From: Clostridiales bacterium
GTDB taxonomy: Bacteria > Bacillota > Clostridia > Lachnospirales > Lachnospiraceae
Assembly: GCA_019416265.1 (NCBI GenBank)
Contig: DXXQ01000033.1
Location: 1 to 13,029 of the forward strand
DNA length: 13,029 nucleotides
Direction: 5' to 3'
Shown piece by piece: positions 1 through 7,072 of this stretch. A program made the position numbers and the translations under genes. Under the pieces are notes generated by a model. It was not told the origin of the DNA. It was given only the letters and a program-made list of their open reading frames with translations, and ran no database searches. Positions within the stretch are counted from its first letter, which is position 1; each line of letters begins with the position of its first letter.

Positions 1-63
1 CCTGAGTTCTTCCTCTGTTCGTGCCCTCTGCAAAAGTTCCTCCAGCATATCTGAAACTCCCAT
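1..63 (-). CDS. N-terminal fragment of an unidentified protein, cut by the window edge
   Basis: The minus strand has an ATG at 63-61 preceded by a clear GGAGG about 7 bases upstream (GGAGGAATTTACATG). It reads 21 codons without a stop to the window edge, beginning MGVSDMLEELLQRARTEEEL. The start is well supported by its ribosome binding site. The visible residues are charged and probably helical, with no signal peptide. They are too few to assign a family, so no function is proposed. The gene lies about 170 bases downstream of the tRNA-Arg gene on the same strand, beyond the tRNA terminator, so it probably has its own promoter; I could not recognise one. Confidence 0.6.
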   Translation of the reverse strand, partial: MGVSDMLEELLQRARTEEELR

Positions 64-195
64 GTAAATTCCTCCATTCTCCTTCATCTCTGCCACTTCC
101 CAAATCTGTTTCCCAAAACACAGCCGAATTCTTTTTCAGCCTTCCGAATTTCTTTCCATCCCAGGTTTTTTGTGATATTTTCCTGATAAACAAAG

Positions 196-227
196 AAAAA
201 ACCGCTGGAACCCTTGGTCTCCAGCGG
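196..227 (-). terminator. Rho-independent terminator of the tRNA-Arg gene
   Basis: Read on the minus strand, CCGCTGGA pairs with TCCAGCGG (8 bp) around a short loop and is followed directly by a run of six T. It begins 7 bases after the 3' end of the tRNA, the expected place for the terminator of a single-tRNA transcript. Confidence 0.9.
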
Positions 228-233
228 CCTGTA

Positions 234-307
234 CGTGCGTTAGAAGATTCGAACTCCCGACCTTTTGGTCCGTAGCCAAACGCTCTATCCAGCTGAGCTA
301 AACGCAC
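234..307 (-). tRNA. tRNA-Arg (anticodon ACG)
   Basis: The minus strand folds into a full cloverleaf. The acceptor arm GTGCGTT pairs perfectly with AACGCAC and the discriminator is G. The D arm is GCTC/GAGC. The anticodon stem TTTGG/CCAAA holds the loop CTACGGA with anticodon ACG. The T arm carries TTCGAAT. ACG, read as inosine-CG after deamination, serves CGU/CGC/CGA arginine codons. The 3' CCA is not encoded, so it must be added after transcription. The gene stands alone, with a strong promoter upstream and a terminator downstream. Confidence 0.97.
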
Positions 308-350
308 ATTTCATTTTGTGAAGTTCTTTGTGTCCCTCACAACAATACGT

Positions 351-379
351 ATAATACACGAAAGCGTTCCTTTTGTCAA
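351..379 (-). promoter_or_regulatory. Sigma-A-type promoter of tRNA-Arg
   Basis: On the minus strand a perfect -35 box TTGACA (379-374) and a -10 box TATTAT (356-351) are separated by exactly 17 bases. The predicted start, near 344, lies about 37 bases before the mature tRNA 5' end. This fits a highly expressed stable-RNA gene with a short leader removed by RNase P. Confidence 0.9.
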
Positions 380-383
380 CACC

Positions 384-412
384 TTTTTTAAATTTTTTTT
401 ATTTTTTTTATT
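384..412 (-). promoter_or_regulatory. A-tract UP-like element upstream of the tRNA promoter
   Basis: Directly upstream of the tRNA -35 box, the minus strand has three phased A-runs (6-8 A each) broken by single T or TTT. Such A-tracts upstream of stable-RNA promoters bind the RNA polymerase alpha C-terminal domains. The role here is inferred from position and composition only. Confidence 0.5.
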
Positions 413-452
413 GTTCCGCACAAATCTGATTTTTAGAGCAATTTCATCTTGT

Positions 453-495
453 AAAAAAAGCTTCCCCGGCACAGGTTTTTACGCCTTTGCCGGGG
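453..495 (-). terminator. Rho-independent terminator of the aminopeptidase gene
   Basis: On the minus strand CCCCGGCA pairs with TGCCGGGG (8 bp, G+C rich) around a 16-base loop, followed by AAGC and seven T. It starts about 25 bases after the aminopeptidase stop codon. The U-tract is offset by 3-4 bases from the stem base, but the structure is otherwise typical. Confidence 0.85.
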
Positions 496-519
496 ATATC
501 TCTTTCAAGGAATTTATGC

Positions 520-1911
520 TTATGCTTCCAGAAGGAATGCTTTATATCCTTTTTTCGCTTCATATATGTCAGCCTTGCTGGTTACTTCCCACGGAGCATG
601 CATGCTAAGCACTGCCACACCACTGTCGATAACCTCCATGCCGTAAAGAGCAGCCATAAATGCGATCGTTCCGCCGCCGCCTACGTCTACCTTTCCAAGC
701 TCTGCTGTCTGGAAAGCAACGTTGTGAGTATCAAAGATATTGCGAACTCTTGCAACGTATTCTGCGTTTGCATCGTTAGAGCCGGATTTACCTCTTGCTC
801 CTGTAAATTTGTTAAGAACAATACCACGGCCAAAGTATGCGGAATTCTTTTTCTCAAAAGCATCTCCATAGGTTGGGTCATATGCAGCGCTTACGTCGGA
901 AGACAGCATACTGGAGCCCTTCAGAGCTCTTCTGAGTGTCAGGTCAGAGTACTGTCCCATTGCCTCAAGAAGCTCTGCTACTGTGTTTTCAAAGAAGAGA
1001 GACTGCATACCTGTTGCGCCTACGCTTCCGATCTCCTCTTTATCTACAAGGAGGCAGCAGCTTGTACGCTTCGGAGCTTCCATTTCAAGCATTGCCAGGA
1101 AGGAAGTATATGCACATACTCTGTCGTCCTGTCCGTATCCGGCGATCATGCTTCTGTCAAGTCCGCATTCTCTTGATTTGCCTGCAGGAACAATTTCAAT
1201 CTCTGCAGAAAGGAAATCTTCTTCTTCCATATCATATTTCTCTTTCAGAAGTTTAAGAATATTCTCTTTCACTGCTTCTTTCTTCTTATCATCCGGTAAA
1301 TCAGTCAGAGGTCTGCTTCCGATCAGGATGTCAAGGTTCTCGCCTTCAATTACCTCTGCTGCTGTTTTCTGCATCTGTTTGCCGGAAAGGTGAACAAGGA
1401 GGTCTGTGATGTATACGATAGGATCTTCATCGCTCTCGCCAATATTTACGTTTACTACGCTTCCGTCCTTCTTGGCAACTACACCGTGCATTGCAAGAGG
1501 AGTCGCAACCCACTGATATTTCTTAATACCGCCATAGTAATGTGTATCAAGGTAAGCAAAATCTGTATCTTCATACAGAGGATTCTGTTTGATATCGATA
1601 CGCGGAGAGTCGATATGTGCTCCAAGAATATTCATTCCCTTCTCCAGCGGCTCTTCACCAATATGGAAAAGTGCGATAATTTTATTCATCTCAGCAATAT
1701 ATACTTTATCTCCTTTTTTAACGGCTTCCCCTTTCGCCAGTTTCTCTTCTAAAGAAACATAGCCTGCAGCTTCAGCCTCTTTGATGATCTGAGTTACACA
1801 TTCTCTCTCTGTTTTACCTAAATCAAGGAAATTGCGGTATGCTTTTACAACCGCTTCCATTTCATTTAATTCAGCTTCTGAATAAGTAAGCCATGCGTTT
1901 TTGCGTTCCAT
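520..1911 (-). CDS. M18-family zinc aminopeptidase
   Basis: This is a cytoplasmic exopeptidase of 463 residues that removes N-terminal amino acids from peptides; M18 enzymes use two metal ions and often prefer acidic or hydrophobic N-termini. The family layout is clear. The metal-binding and catalytic motifs are AHIDSPR (His99), GQDDR (Asp262/263), DKEEIGS (Glu292, Glu293), SSDV (Asp339) and SMHAPWE (His438), in the order expected for M18, and the length is normal. There is no signal peptide. I chose the ATG at 1911 over an upstream in-frame start at 1974 because AGGGG lies about 10 bases before it, and because 1974 falls within the predicted -35 box. The gene is monocistronic, with its own promoter and terminator. 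The peptide substrate cannot be told from sequence. Confidence 0.93.
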   Translation of the reverse strand: MERKNAWLTYSEAELNEMEAVVKAYRNFLDLGKTERECVTQIIKEAEAAGYVSLEEKLAKGEAVKKGDKVYIAEMNKIIALFHIGEEPLEKGMNILGAHIDSPRIDIKQNPLYEDTDFAYLDTHYYGGIKKYQWVATPLAMHGVVAKKDGSVVNVNIGESDEDPIVYITDLLVHLSGKQMQKTAAEVIEGENLDILIGSRPLTDLPDDKKKEAVKENILKLLKEKYDMEEEDFLSAEIEIVPAGKSRECGLDRSMIAGYGQDDRVCAYTSFLAMLEMEAPKRTSCCLLVDKEEIGSVGATGMQSLFFENTVAELLEAMGQYSDLTLRRALKGSSMLSSDVSAAYDPTYGDAFEKKNSAYFGRGIVLNKFTGARGKSGSNDANAEYVARVRNIFDTHNVAFQTAELGKVDVGGGGTIAFMAALYGMEVIDSGVAVLSMHAPWEVTSKADIYEAKKGYKAFLLEA

Positions 1912-1945
1912 TTTATAAATTCCCCTTTCAATAGTCTTTATTAGC

Positions 1946-1974
1946 ATCCTACCGTCAAACCGGCTTTTTGTCAA
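1946..1974 (-). promoter_or_regulatory. Promoter of the M18 aminopeptidase gene
   Basis: On the minus strand TTGACA (1974-1969) is followed after 17 bases by TAGGAT (1951-1946). The -35 box is perfect and the -10 box matches 4 of 6. The start would be near 1939, leaving a leader of about 28 bases with the AGGGG ribosome binding site. Confidence 0.7.
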
Positions 1975-2006
1975 CTGATTTATCCGGTAAAAATGTGCCT
2001 CACAGA

Positions 2007-2138
2007 TCAGACCTTACTGTTCGCTCCGTTCAGACAGCGGGTTCTGTGAACAGCGGCAATCCGGCTTCTCCATTCTTCCGGACACAAAACCACCGCATAT
2101 AAGGCGTTCTTGCCATGTATGCGGTGGTTACTGTTCAT
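2007..2138 (-). CDS. Possible 43-residue ORF or non-coding repeat-like segment
   Basis: The interval between the small protein gene and the aminopeptidase (1912-2268, 357 bases) holds one short ORF on the minus strand. It starts at the ATG at 2138 and ends in TGA at 2007; the product begins MNSNHRIHGKNALYAVVLCP and is basic and Cys-containing. No good ribosome binding site precedes it. A strong 12-bp hairpin lies inside it, and a second bulged inverted repeat (2028-2051) with a direct repeat ACAGCGG (2034 and 2050) lies near its end. These fit a structured non-coding or dispersed repeat element better than a translated gene. I do not recognise a function. Confidence 0.25.
   Translation of the reverse strand: MNSNHRIHGKNALYAVVLCPEEWRSRIAAVHRTRCLNGANSKV
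2084..2129 (-). terminator. Strong hairpin, probable terminator after the small protein gene
   Basis: On the minus strand AACCACCGCATA pairs perfectly with TATGCGGTGGTT (12 bp, 18-base loop) and is followed by TTTTGTGT. It lies about 140 bases beyond the stop of the 2269-2562 gene and before the aminopeptidase promoter, so it would separate the two transcripts. The T-run is short (the stem's last TT plus two T), so it could instead be a structural element of a repeat. Confidence 0.55.
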
Positions 2139-2268
2139 TTTACACTTTTTAGGGAAAGGAAAGTTTATCTTAAAACGTCTTCTCTCGTTTAAGATGTAAT
2201 TATCATAACCTATAAATGTGAGAGAATTTTGTCCGATTTCTAATAACTTTATAAACTTTCTAAAAAAC

Positions 2269-2562
2269 CTATAATTTCCCATCTGGCAGGAATGATTTTT
2301 CGTCTTTTCCAAAGACTTCACACATCATTTTCACACCAAGTTTAAATCCATCTGAAAAGCTTTCCTGTAATTCCAGTTCCATCTGATCCAATTGACTGTC
2401 CATAATTTTGCCCAAAGCTTCCGCCTGTTCTGCGGAAAGCTGTGCTTTTAGTTTCTGATACCCCTGAAACAAGGCTTCCTTATCTTCCCTGTACTTTTCC
2501 ATAAATTTGTCAAAACGCTTGTCCATATGCATTTCATATAATGCTCCGATTACTTTCTCCAT
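2269..2562 (-). CDS. Small hypothetical protein, DUF6809-like
   Basis: The product has 97 residues, is cytoplasmic, and is predicted to be almost wholly helical and charged, with an N-terminal block MEKVIGALYEMHMDKRFDKF and a C-terminal block QESFSDGFKLGVKMMCEVF. The ending SFSDGFKLG followed by a hydrophobic helix recalls small Lachnospiraceae proteins grouped as DUF6809. That match is from memory and unverified; no biochemical role is known to me. I chose the ATG at 2562 over the one at 2586 because GGGGG lies a few bases upstream of it, while 2586 has no ribosome binding site. It is transcribed from a perfect consensus promoter and diverges from the ribbon-helix-helix gene at 2676. Confidence 0.75.
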   Translation of the reverse strand: MEKVIGALYEMHMDKRFDKFMEKYREDKEALFQGYQKLKAQLSAEQAEALGKIMDSQLDQMELELQESFSDGFKLGVKMMCEVFGKDEKSFLPDGKL

Positions 2563-2607
2563 CTTTCCCCCTGATCTTTGTATCATTTATATGTGTTACA
2601 TAAAAAT

Positions 2608-2636
2608 ATTATAATTTTGTGGTATATCAATGTCAA
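2608..2636 (-). promoter_or_regulatory. Perfect consensus sigma-A promoter for the DUF6809-like gene
   Basis: On the minus strand TTGACA (2636-2631), a 17-base spacer and TATAAT (2613-2608) match the vegetative consensus at all 12 positions. The start would fall near 2601, about 40 bases before the ATG at 2562. The same DNA lies upstream of the divergent ribbon-helix-helix gene, whose product could bind here. Confidence 0.9.
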
Positions 2637-2675
2637 TGCCTGGTAATTATACTTTATATTACAGGAGGGTTCTAT

Positions 2676-2891
2676 ATGAAAGAATTTGTTATTCATTGCA
2701 AGGATTCCGTTCGTAAAGAAGAGAAGTCTACTGTTATGTCTCTTCGCATTGATCTGGAGCTTCAGGCAAAATACGATGATCTGTCTGCCAAAAGCGGATA
2801 TTCCCGAAATCAGCTTATGTGCATGGCTCTTCAATATGCAATAGATAATCTGAAATTTATTGAAAAAGAAGAGGAAGATTCTGCCCTGTAA
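2676..2891 (+). CDS. Small ribbon-helix-helix (CopG/Arc-type) DNA-binding protein
   Basis: The product has 71 residues. Residues about 17-62 fit the ribbon-helix-helix pattern. A short beta strand, STVMSLRIDLEL, inserts into the major groove in this fold. It is followed by helix A (LQAKYDDLSAKSG) and helix B (SRNQLMCMALQYAIDNL), giving the typical 'R-I-D...S-R-N-Q-L' signature. Such proteins act as dimers and often repress their own promoters or serve as antitoxins. The ATG at 2676 has an excellent AGGAGGG 8 bases upstream, so the in-frame start at 2619 is rejected. It is the only clear plus-strand gene in the window and diverges from the DUF6809-like gene across 113 bases. No toxin gene follows; a terminator does. 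Its own promoter is weak or uncertain (TATACT at 2648-2653, poor -35). Confidence 0.8.
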   Translation: MKEFVIHCKDSVRKEEKSTVMSLRIDLELQAKYDDLSAKSGYSRNQLMCMALQYAIDNLKFIEKEEEDSAL

Positions 2892-2942
2892 TATAACGTA
2901 TCTTTCCTATATTCTATTCATCTTTAACCGGATTTATGTCTT

Positions 2943-3000
2943 AAAGTACAAAAAGGAGAAACGCCTCTGTCCTTGCGTTTCTCCTTTTTGTACTTTTTTT
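2943..3000. terminator. Bidirectional terminator shared by the RHH gene and the GH65 operon
   Basis: A perfect 21-bp inverted repeat (2943-2963 with 2976-2996) encloses a 12-base loop. In the plus direction it ends in a run of T to position 3000, ideal for the ribbon-helix-helix gene. In the minus direction it begins two bases after the stop codon of the HAD gene and carries TTTTTGTACTTT at its 3' side, so it can also end the operon. It separates two convergent transcripts. Confidence 0.92.
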
Positions 3001-3871
3001 ACAGTGAAGCTTCTTCCCTGAGGAAGCTCAAGAATCTTTCAACACCGCCGCCGAGAACCTGAACCTGTGCAGGGCGTTCTCCGGAAACTTCTGATACGTC
3101 AAAGAAATCTCCTGTTTTTGTTTTTTCTGTCAGCATAAAGCTGTCGCTTCCGAAAATTCCTTTTTCAATTCCTACATATTCATCGCCCCAGAATGCACAA
3201 TCTTCTGCCCGAATTCCATATTTTTCGGAAAGAAGAGCCAGAATCGTATCCACATTATCAGATTTACTGGACACACCGACTTCCAGATATTTCGCATCAC
3301 AGGTAGGCGCTGTTTCAATGCCGTATTTTCTTCCTGTCTCCAGAGAAAGGTCGATCAGACTCTGAAGACCGCCTGTAATCCCATGCTCCTTTAACAATTC
3401 CTTCAGAGCATCCAGCTCGCTTTCCTGCATAAAAAGATTCTCTCCCCGATGCTGGTCAACCATCAGATCAAGCTTACAGTAATTCGGTCTGGAATATACA
3501 ATGTCTGTTTGGAAATCATATTTTTCCAGAAGCTCCATGTGAATATCCGCACAGATTCTGTGGATATCCAGAAGCTTCTTCTTTTCCGGAATCCTATGCC
3601 GGAACACATATGCCTTCCCTTCCTGATCAAAAGCATAATTATAGGCACCTCTGCCAAGCCCCAGATAAAGATTGGAAAGCTCCTGGGGAGTGAACAGAGT
3701 TTCCAGTTCCCCATGAGCAATATTTTCTATGGTTGTGCCACTTACGATCACAAGCCTGATCCCCTTCTGAAGAAGAGGCTTCATCGCCTTTACCGCCTCA
3801 TCTGCCGGCGCTTTTCTGGAAAGAACCGCAGTTCCGTCCCAGTCAAAAAAAATCGCTTTATATTTTTTCAA
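2999..3871 (-). CDS. HAD-superfamily hydrolase with C2-type layout (Cof-like), last gene of the GH65 operon
   Basis: This 290-residue cytoplasmic enzyme probably acts on a sugar phosphate. The four HAD motifs are present: DWDGT (nucleophile Asp10, acid/base Asp12), SGTT (44-47), the Lys of SSKSD (Lys203), and WGDE (Asp230, Mg binding). The large insert between motifs II and III (about residues 50-195) is the C2 cap position seen in Cof and phosphomannomutase-like HADs. Beta-phosphoglucomutase, the usual HAD partner of GH65 enzymes, has a C1 cap after motif I. The start codon is TTG at 3871, supported by GGAGGAG about 6 bases upstream. The gene overlaps the GH65 3' end by 14 bases, so translation is likely coupled. 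Whether it is a phosphatase or supplies a mutase-like step is unknown. Confidence 0.82.
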   Translation of the reverse strand: MKKYKAIFFDWDGTAVLSRKAPADEAVKAMKPLLQKGIRLVIVSGTTIENIAHGELETLFTPQELSNLYLGLGRGAYNYAFDQEGKAYVFRHRIPEKKKLLDIHRICADIHMELLEKYDFQTDIVYSRPNYCKLDLMVDQHRGENLFMQESELDALKELLKEHGITGGLQSLIDLSLETGRKYGIETAPTCDAKYLEVGVSSKSDNVDTILALLSEKYGIRAEDCAFWGDEYVGIEKGIFGSDSFMLTEKTKTGDFFDVSEVSGERPAQVQVLGGGVERFLSFLREEASL

Positions 3872-6200
3872 TGTGTACTCCTCCCTGTCCCTGGATCTTC
3901 ACTTCGTTATCATTCACCCGGAAAGTCACTGCCTCTCCTTTACAGAGCGTAAAGACAGCCTCTCCTTTTTGAATCTTCACTTCAAGAATCTGTTCCTTCA
4001 CACGCAGGCGGAAGGAATATCCCGTCCAGCTTTCCGGAAGATAGGGTTTGAAATGAAGCATCCCGTCTTTCAGATAGAGACCTGCAAAGCCGTTGACAAT
4101 GGCCTGCCAGGTTCCCGCCATATTCGCCGCGTGAATGCCTGCGTAGAAATTGTTATGATAATCGTCAAGATCCATTCTCGCAGACTGGGAAAAGTAGCGG
4201 TACGCCTCCTCATAATAGCCAATCTTGCAGGCAACAATTCCGAAAATACAGGTAGAGAGAGACGAATGGTGAAGGGTTACCTCCTGATAAAAATCATAAT
4301 TTCTTTTCAGCTCATCCTCTGTAAACAGATGACAGTGATTGTACATACCAAGAATCGCATCTGCCTGTTTGGACATACGATGGCGCATAATAAATAACGG
4401 ATGATAATTTTCATAAAGCCATGCACGCTTTTCCGGAGGAATGCGGTTTTCATCCCAGGGCTTGCGCATCATAAAGCCGTCGTCCATTGGATAAATCTGT
4501 CTTTTTTCATCGTAAGGGAAATACATATTCTCGATGATCTGATTCCAGAGTTCTGTCTCCTCCAGATGAAAATCCAGCTTTTTCATAAGCTCTTCCAGAC
4601 ATTCCGGCGCATTGTTTTTCAGATATTCTACTGCACCGGCAGCATCGCGGAGATGCTCTCTGGCCATAAGGTTTGTATAGAAATTATTGTCTACAAGAAC
4701 GTTATATTCATCCGGCCCCGTGACAGAACAGATACAGTATTTTCCGTCTCTGCACTGGGCGAAGCTTCCCACATCTGCCCAGATTCTGGCTGTATCGATG
4801 AGAATTTCCGCCCCCATTTCCTTAAAGAATTCCACATCTCCCGTCACCTTCAGATAAAGAGAAAGTGCATAGGCAATGTCTGCATTAATGTGATACTGAG
4901 CTGTTCCCAACGGGTAATAGGTAGACGCCTCTTCTCCGTTTATGGTTCTCCACGGGAAAAGAGCTCCTTTGTCGTGACCGAGAACCTTCGCACGGGCTCT
5001 TGCCTTATCCAGCGTATGGAAACGGTATTCCAGAAGGCGCTTTGCAGTTTCCGGCTCTGTATAGATCAGAAGAGGCATTACATACATTTCCGTATCCCAG
5101 AAATAGTGGCCCTCATAGCCCTCTCCGGAAAGACCTTTTGCACCCATTCCTGTTTTTCCGTCACGGCCTGCAGACTGCATAATGTGGAAAAGATTAAAGC
5201 GGATTCCCTGCTGCAGCTCATCCTGGCCTTCCAGAATCACATCTGCATTTTCCCAGTAATTGTGCATATATGTTTTCTGGAATTCTTCAAGGGAAGCAAA
5301 TCCCTCTGCTGCCGTATCCGCAAGAAGCTTTCTGGTAAAGGCTTCCAGTTCTTCCTTTTTCATGTCAAGATCAGAGGTATAGCAGATTATCTTATCCAGA
5401 ACTGCTGCCTCCCCCTTTTTTACCTCAACCGTCATGCGAAGCTCTGCATCCAGCTCCCCGATCCTATGGGAAATACTTTCCTGTGAGCCTCCCTTTAACC
5501 TGTGAATACTTCCGCAGGCAGCCGTAAGTCTACTTGTCTCCGTTGTTCCTTCGTAATATAAAAGCCCATCCTCTCCATAAAGTCTGTGAGGTGTCAGCTT
5601 TCTTCCAAACGGGCCGTAATCCACGATCGGATTTGTTTTTCTTGTGTGGTTTTCCACATTTCCCTCAAGTCTGGACACAAAGGTAAGCCTTCCGTCAAAA
5701 TTCACAGGAACTGCTTCATACTGAATCGCCATGATATTTTTGTACTTCATGGAAACAAGACGTTTGATGGAAATCTGAACCTTCCGTCCCCTGGGTGACG
5801 TCCAGAGAAGGCGGCGGATGACCATGCCGTCCTTCATGTGAAGAACTCTGGTGTAATCCTCCACTGTTCCCTCTCTCATATCAAACTCTTCCTCCTCCAG
5901 AAACAGCTTTGTTTCTTTCAGATTCGGCAGATTCAGAAGAGACTGGCTCAGAAGGGGCGAACCGAAATTTGCCTCTCCGTAACGGATCTCCTCACTTTCA
6001 TAAAATCCATTGATAAAGTTCCCTTCCAGTCCTGTGTCAATATCAAAGGGATAGGCCTCCTCAAAGGTTCCCCTGGTTCCGATATACCCGTTGGAAAGGG
6101 CAAATGTGGTTTCATTTCTATAATTCAGAAAAACATCAAACGCCGTTTCTGTGATCGTCCACGGTTCTACCGGATAAATCGGTTTTTTATTCAGATTCAT
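3858..6200 (-). CDS. GH65-family inverting alpha-glucoside phosphorylase
   Basis: The 780-residue cytoplasmic enzyme is predicted to cleave an alpha-glucosidic bond with inorganic phosphate, giving beta-glucose 1-phosphate and a free acceptor. Layout: N-terminal beta-sandwich (about 1-270), helical linker, (alpha/alpha)6 barrel (about 325-700), C-terminal beta domain. Motifs: GHYFWDTEM (365-372), VTGPDEYN with the general acid Glu498, and the phosphate-site segments KQAD (611-614) and HHSSLS (644-649). The acceptor-region loop RTINGEEASTYYPLGTAQYH (418-437) should set specificity. To my recollection it resembles the trehalose/kojibiose/nigerose-type branch more than maltose phosphorylase, but the substrate cannot be assigned. 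The start has AGGAGG 8 bases upstream and overlaps the PIG-L stop by 4 bases (ATGA), so the two are coupled. Confidence 0.93.
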   Translation of the reverse strand: MNLNKKPIYPVEPWTITETAFDVFLNYRNETTFALSNGYIGTRGTFEEAYPFDIDTGLEGNFINGFYESEEIRYGEANFGSPLLSQSLLNLPNLKETKLFLEEEEFDMREGTVEDYTRVLHMKDGMVIRRLLWTSPRGRKVQISIKRLVSMKYKNIMAIQYEAVPVNFDGRLTFVSRLEGNVENHTRKTNPIVDYGPFGRKLTPHRLYGEDGLLYYEGTTETSRLTAACGSIHRLKGGSQESISHRIGELDAELRMTVEVKKGEAAVLDKIICYTSDLDMKKEELEAFTRKLLADTAAEGFASLEEFQKTYMHNYWENADVILEGQDELQQGIRFNLFHIMQSAGRDGKTGMGAKGLSGEGYEGHYFWDTEMYVMPLLIYTEPETAKRLLEYRFHTLDKARARAKVLGHDKGALFPWRTINGEEASTYYPLGTAQYHINADIAYALSLYLKVTGDVEFFKEMGAEILIDTARIWADVGSFAQCRDGKYCICSVTGPDEYNVLVDNNFYTNLMAREHLRDAAGAVEYLKNNAPECLEELMKKLDFHLEETELWNQIIENMYFPYDEKRQIYPMDDGFMMRKPWDENRIPPEKRAWLYENYHPLFIMRHRMSKQADAILGMYNHCHLFTEDELKRNYDFYQEVTLHHSSLSTCIFGIVACKIGYYEEAYRYFSQSARMDLDDYHNNFYAGIHAANMAGTWQAIVNGFAGLYLKDGMLHFKPYLPESWTGYSFRLRVKEQILEVKIQKGEAVFTLCKGEAVTFRVNDNEVKIQGQGGVHIEKI

Positions 6201-7057
6201 GGTGTTTCCTCCTTTGCTGACTGAAAAAATATTTCTTCTTCCTTCACAAAGGACATCAGGAAATCGTAAGCCGACGGTTCCAGCGCCCGTTCATATGCCT
6301 TTAATGCCCGAAGCTTCAGATTTGCCTCCCCCTGAGAAAAAAGCATTTCCTCCGGTACAGACACATGAATGGCATCCGCCCACTTTCTTCCTGTTGCCTT
6401 TTCAAACTCCGGCGGACAGGTAAACTGTGCTCCCTCCCTTTCCGGCCAGATTTCATCTCCTGCATTGGAATGTATCACGCCGGTAAAAAGATCCGGATCA
6501 TATCCTGTCTCTTCCTTTAGTTCCTTCAGAATTTCGCATACAAAGAAATACAGTGCGCTGTGATCCCCGTGAAGGTCGCTGGGATCTGTGGTCACAATAC
6601 ATTCACACTGTTTCTCTTTTATAACAGATTTGATATCTTCCTTTAAATCCCTGCGGCAATAGCTTCCATGGGAACCGGAAACCAGTTTACGGTATTCCTC
6701 CTTGTCCTCCAGCCCGTAAGTCTCTTCGGAGCAAAAGGACGGCCAGATCTTTGACTCATCCTCTTCCTCATAAAGACGGGTGAGAAAACTTTCTTCTGCA
6801 GGCATTCCGGTGTCTGCATATCCCAGAATGTGGAAGTGTTCCCGGGAAAGGCCAAGAATTTCCAGTCCCTTCACAGACTCCCGGAGACGTTCCCTTCCTG
6901 CTGAAAAGTCTCTGCAGCCATAATCTCCGTTTGTAACCATGACTACCTCGACTTCTGCCTTCCTCTTTACTGCACTGCGAATCACTCCTGCCGCCATCAG
7001 GACTTCATCGTCCTGATGGGGCACAAGAACCATTATACTTTCATATTTTTCAAACAT
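6197..7057 (-). CDS. PIG-L/LmbE-family zinc deacetylase
   Basis: The 286-residue product has the family's N-terminal Rossmann-like opening and the zinc/catalytic motif PHQDDE (13-18: His14, Asp16 as likely base, Asp17), followed by VTNGD. The second zinc motif is DLHGDH (161-166, His166). Known members remove N-acetyl groups from GlcNAc-inositol, GlcNAc-malate or chitobiose-type sugars. Gln replaces the more usual Pro in PHPDDE, a common variation. There is no signal peptide, so it acts inside the cell. The ATG at 7057 has GGAGG 9 bases upstream; the gene starts 15 bases after the MalG-type permease and overlaps GH65 by 4 bases. Its place between transporter and phosphorylase suggests it processes the imported sugar before phosphorolysis; that role is inferred. 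Confidence 0.87.
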   Translation of the reverse strand: MFEKYESIMVLVPHQDDEVLMAAGVIRSAVKRKAEVEVVMVTNGDYGCRDFSAGRERLRESVKGLEILGLSREHFHILGYADTGMPAEESFLTRLYEEEDESKIWPSFCSEETYGLEDKEEYRKLVSGSHGSYCRRDLKEDIKSVIKEKQCECIVTTDPSDLHGDHSALYFFVCEILKELKEETGYDPDLFTGVIHSNAGDEIWPEREGAQFTCPPEFEKATGRKWADAIHVSVPEEMLFSQGEANLKLRALKAYERALEPSAYDFLMSFVKEEEIFFQSAKEETP

Positions 7058-7072
7058 ACGCCATTGCCTCCA

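Noticed and set aside
76..195. A minus-strand open frame of about 30 codons between the tRNA terminator and the left-edge gene (contains NLGWKEIRKAEKEFG).
   Set aside because: It looks protein-like but has no start codon before it runs into the terminator T-run, and no ribosome binding site. It might be a gene remnant, but this cannot be supported.
487..1752. Plus-strand frames opposite the aminopeptidase.
   Set aside because: The minus strand carries complete M18 motifs; the opposite frames have no family features.
1911..1974. Longer aminopeptidase start 21 codons upstream.
   Set aside because: The extension would cover the predicted promoter and has no ribosome binding site; the start at 1911 has one.
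2167..2195. Imperfect palindrome (ATCTTAAAACG with CGTTTAAGAT) downstream of the small protein gene.
   Set aside because: A+T rich with one unpaired base and no T-run on either strand, so it is neither a convincing terminator nor a clear operator.
4401..5486. A 361-codon open frame on the plus strand and several other long plus-strand frames at 3873-6224.
   Set aside because: They lie opposite the GH65 gene, have no ribosome binding sites or recognisable domains, and are rich in Cys, Ile and Phe as expected for antisense frames of a real gene.
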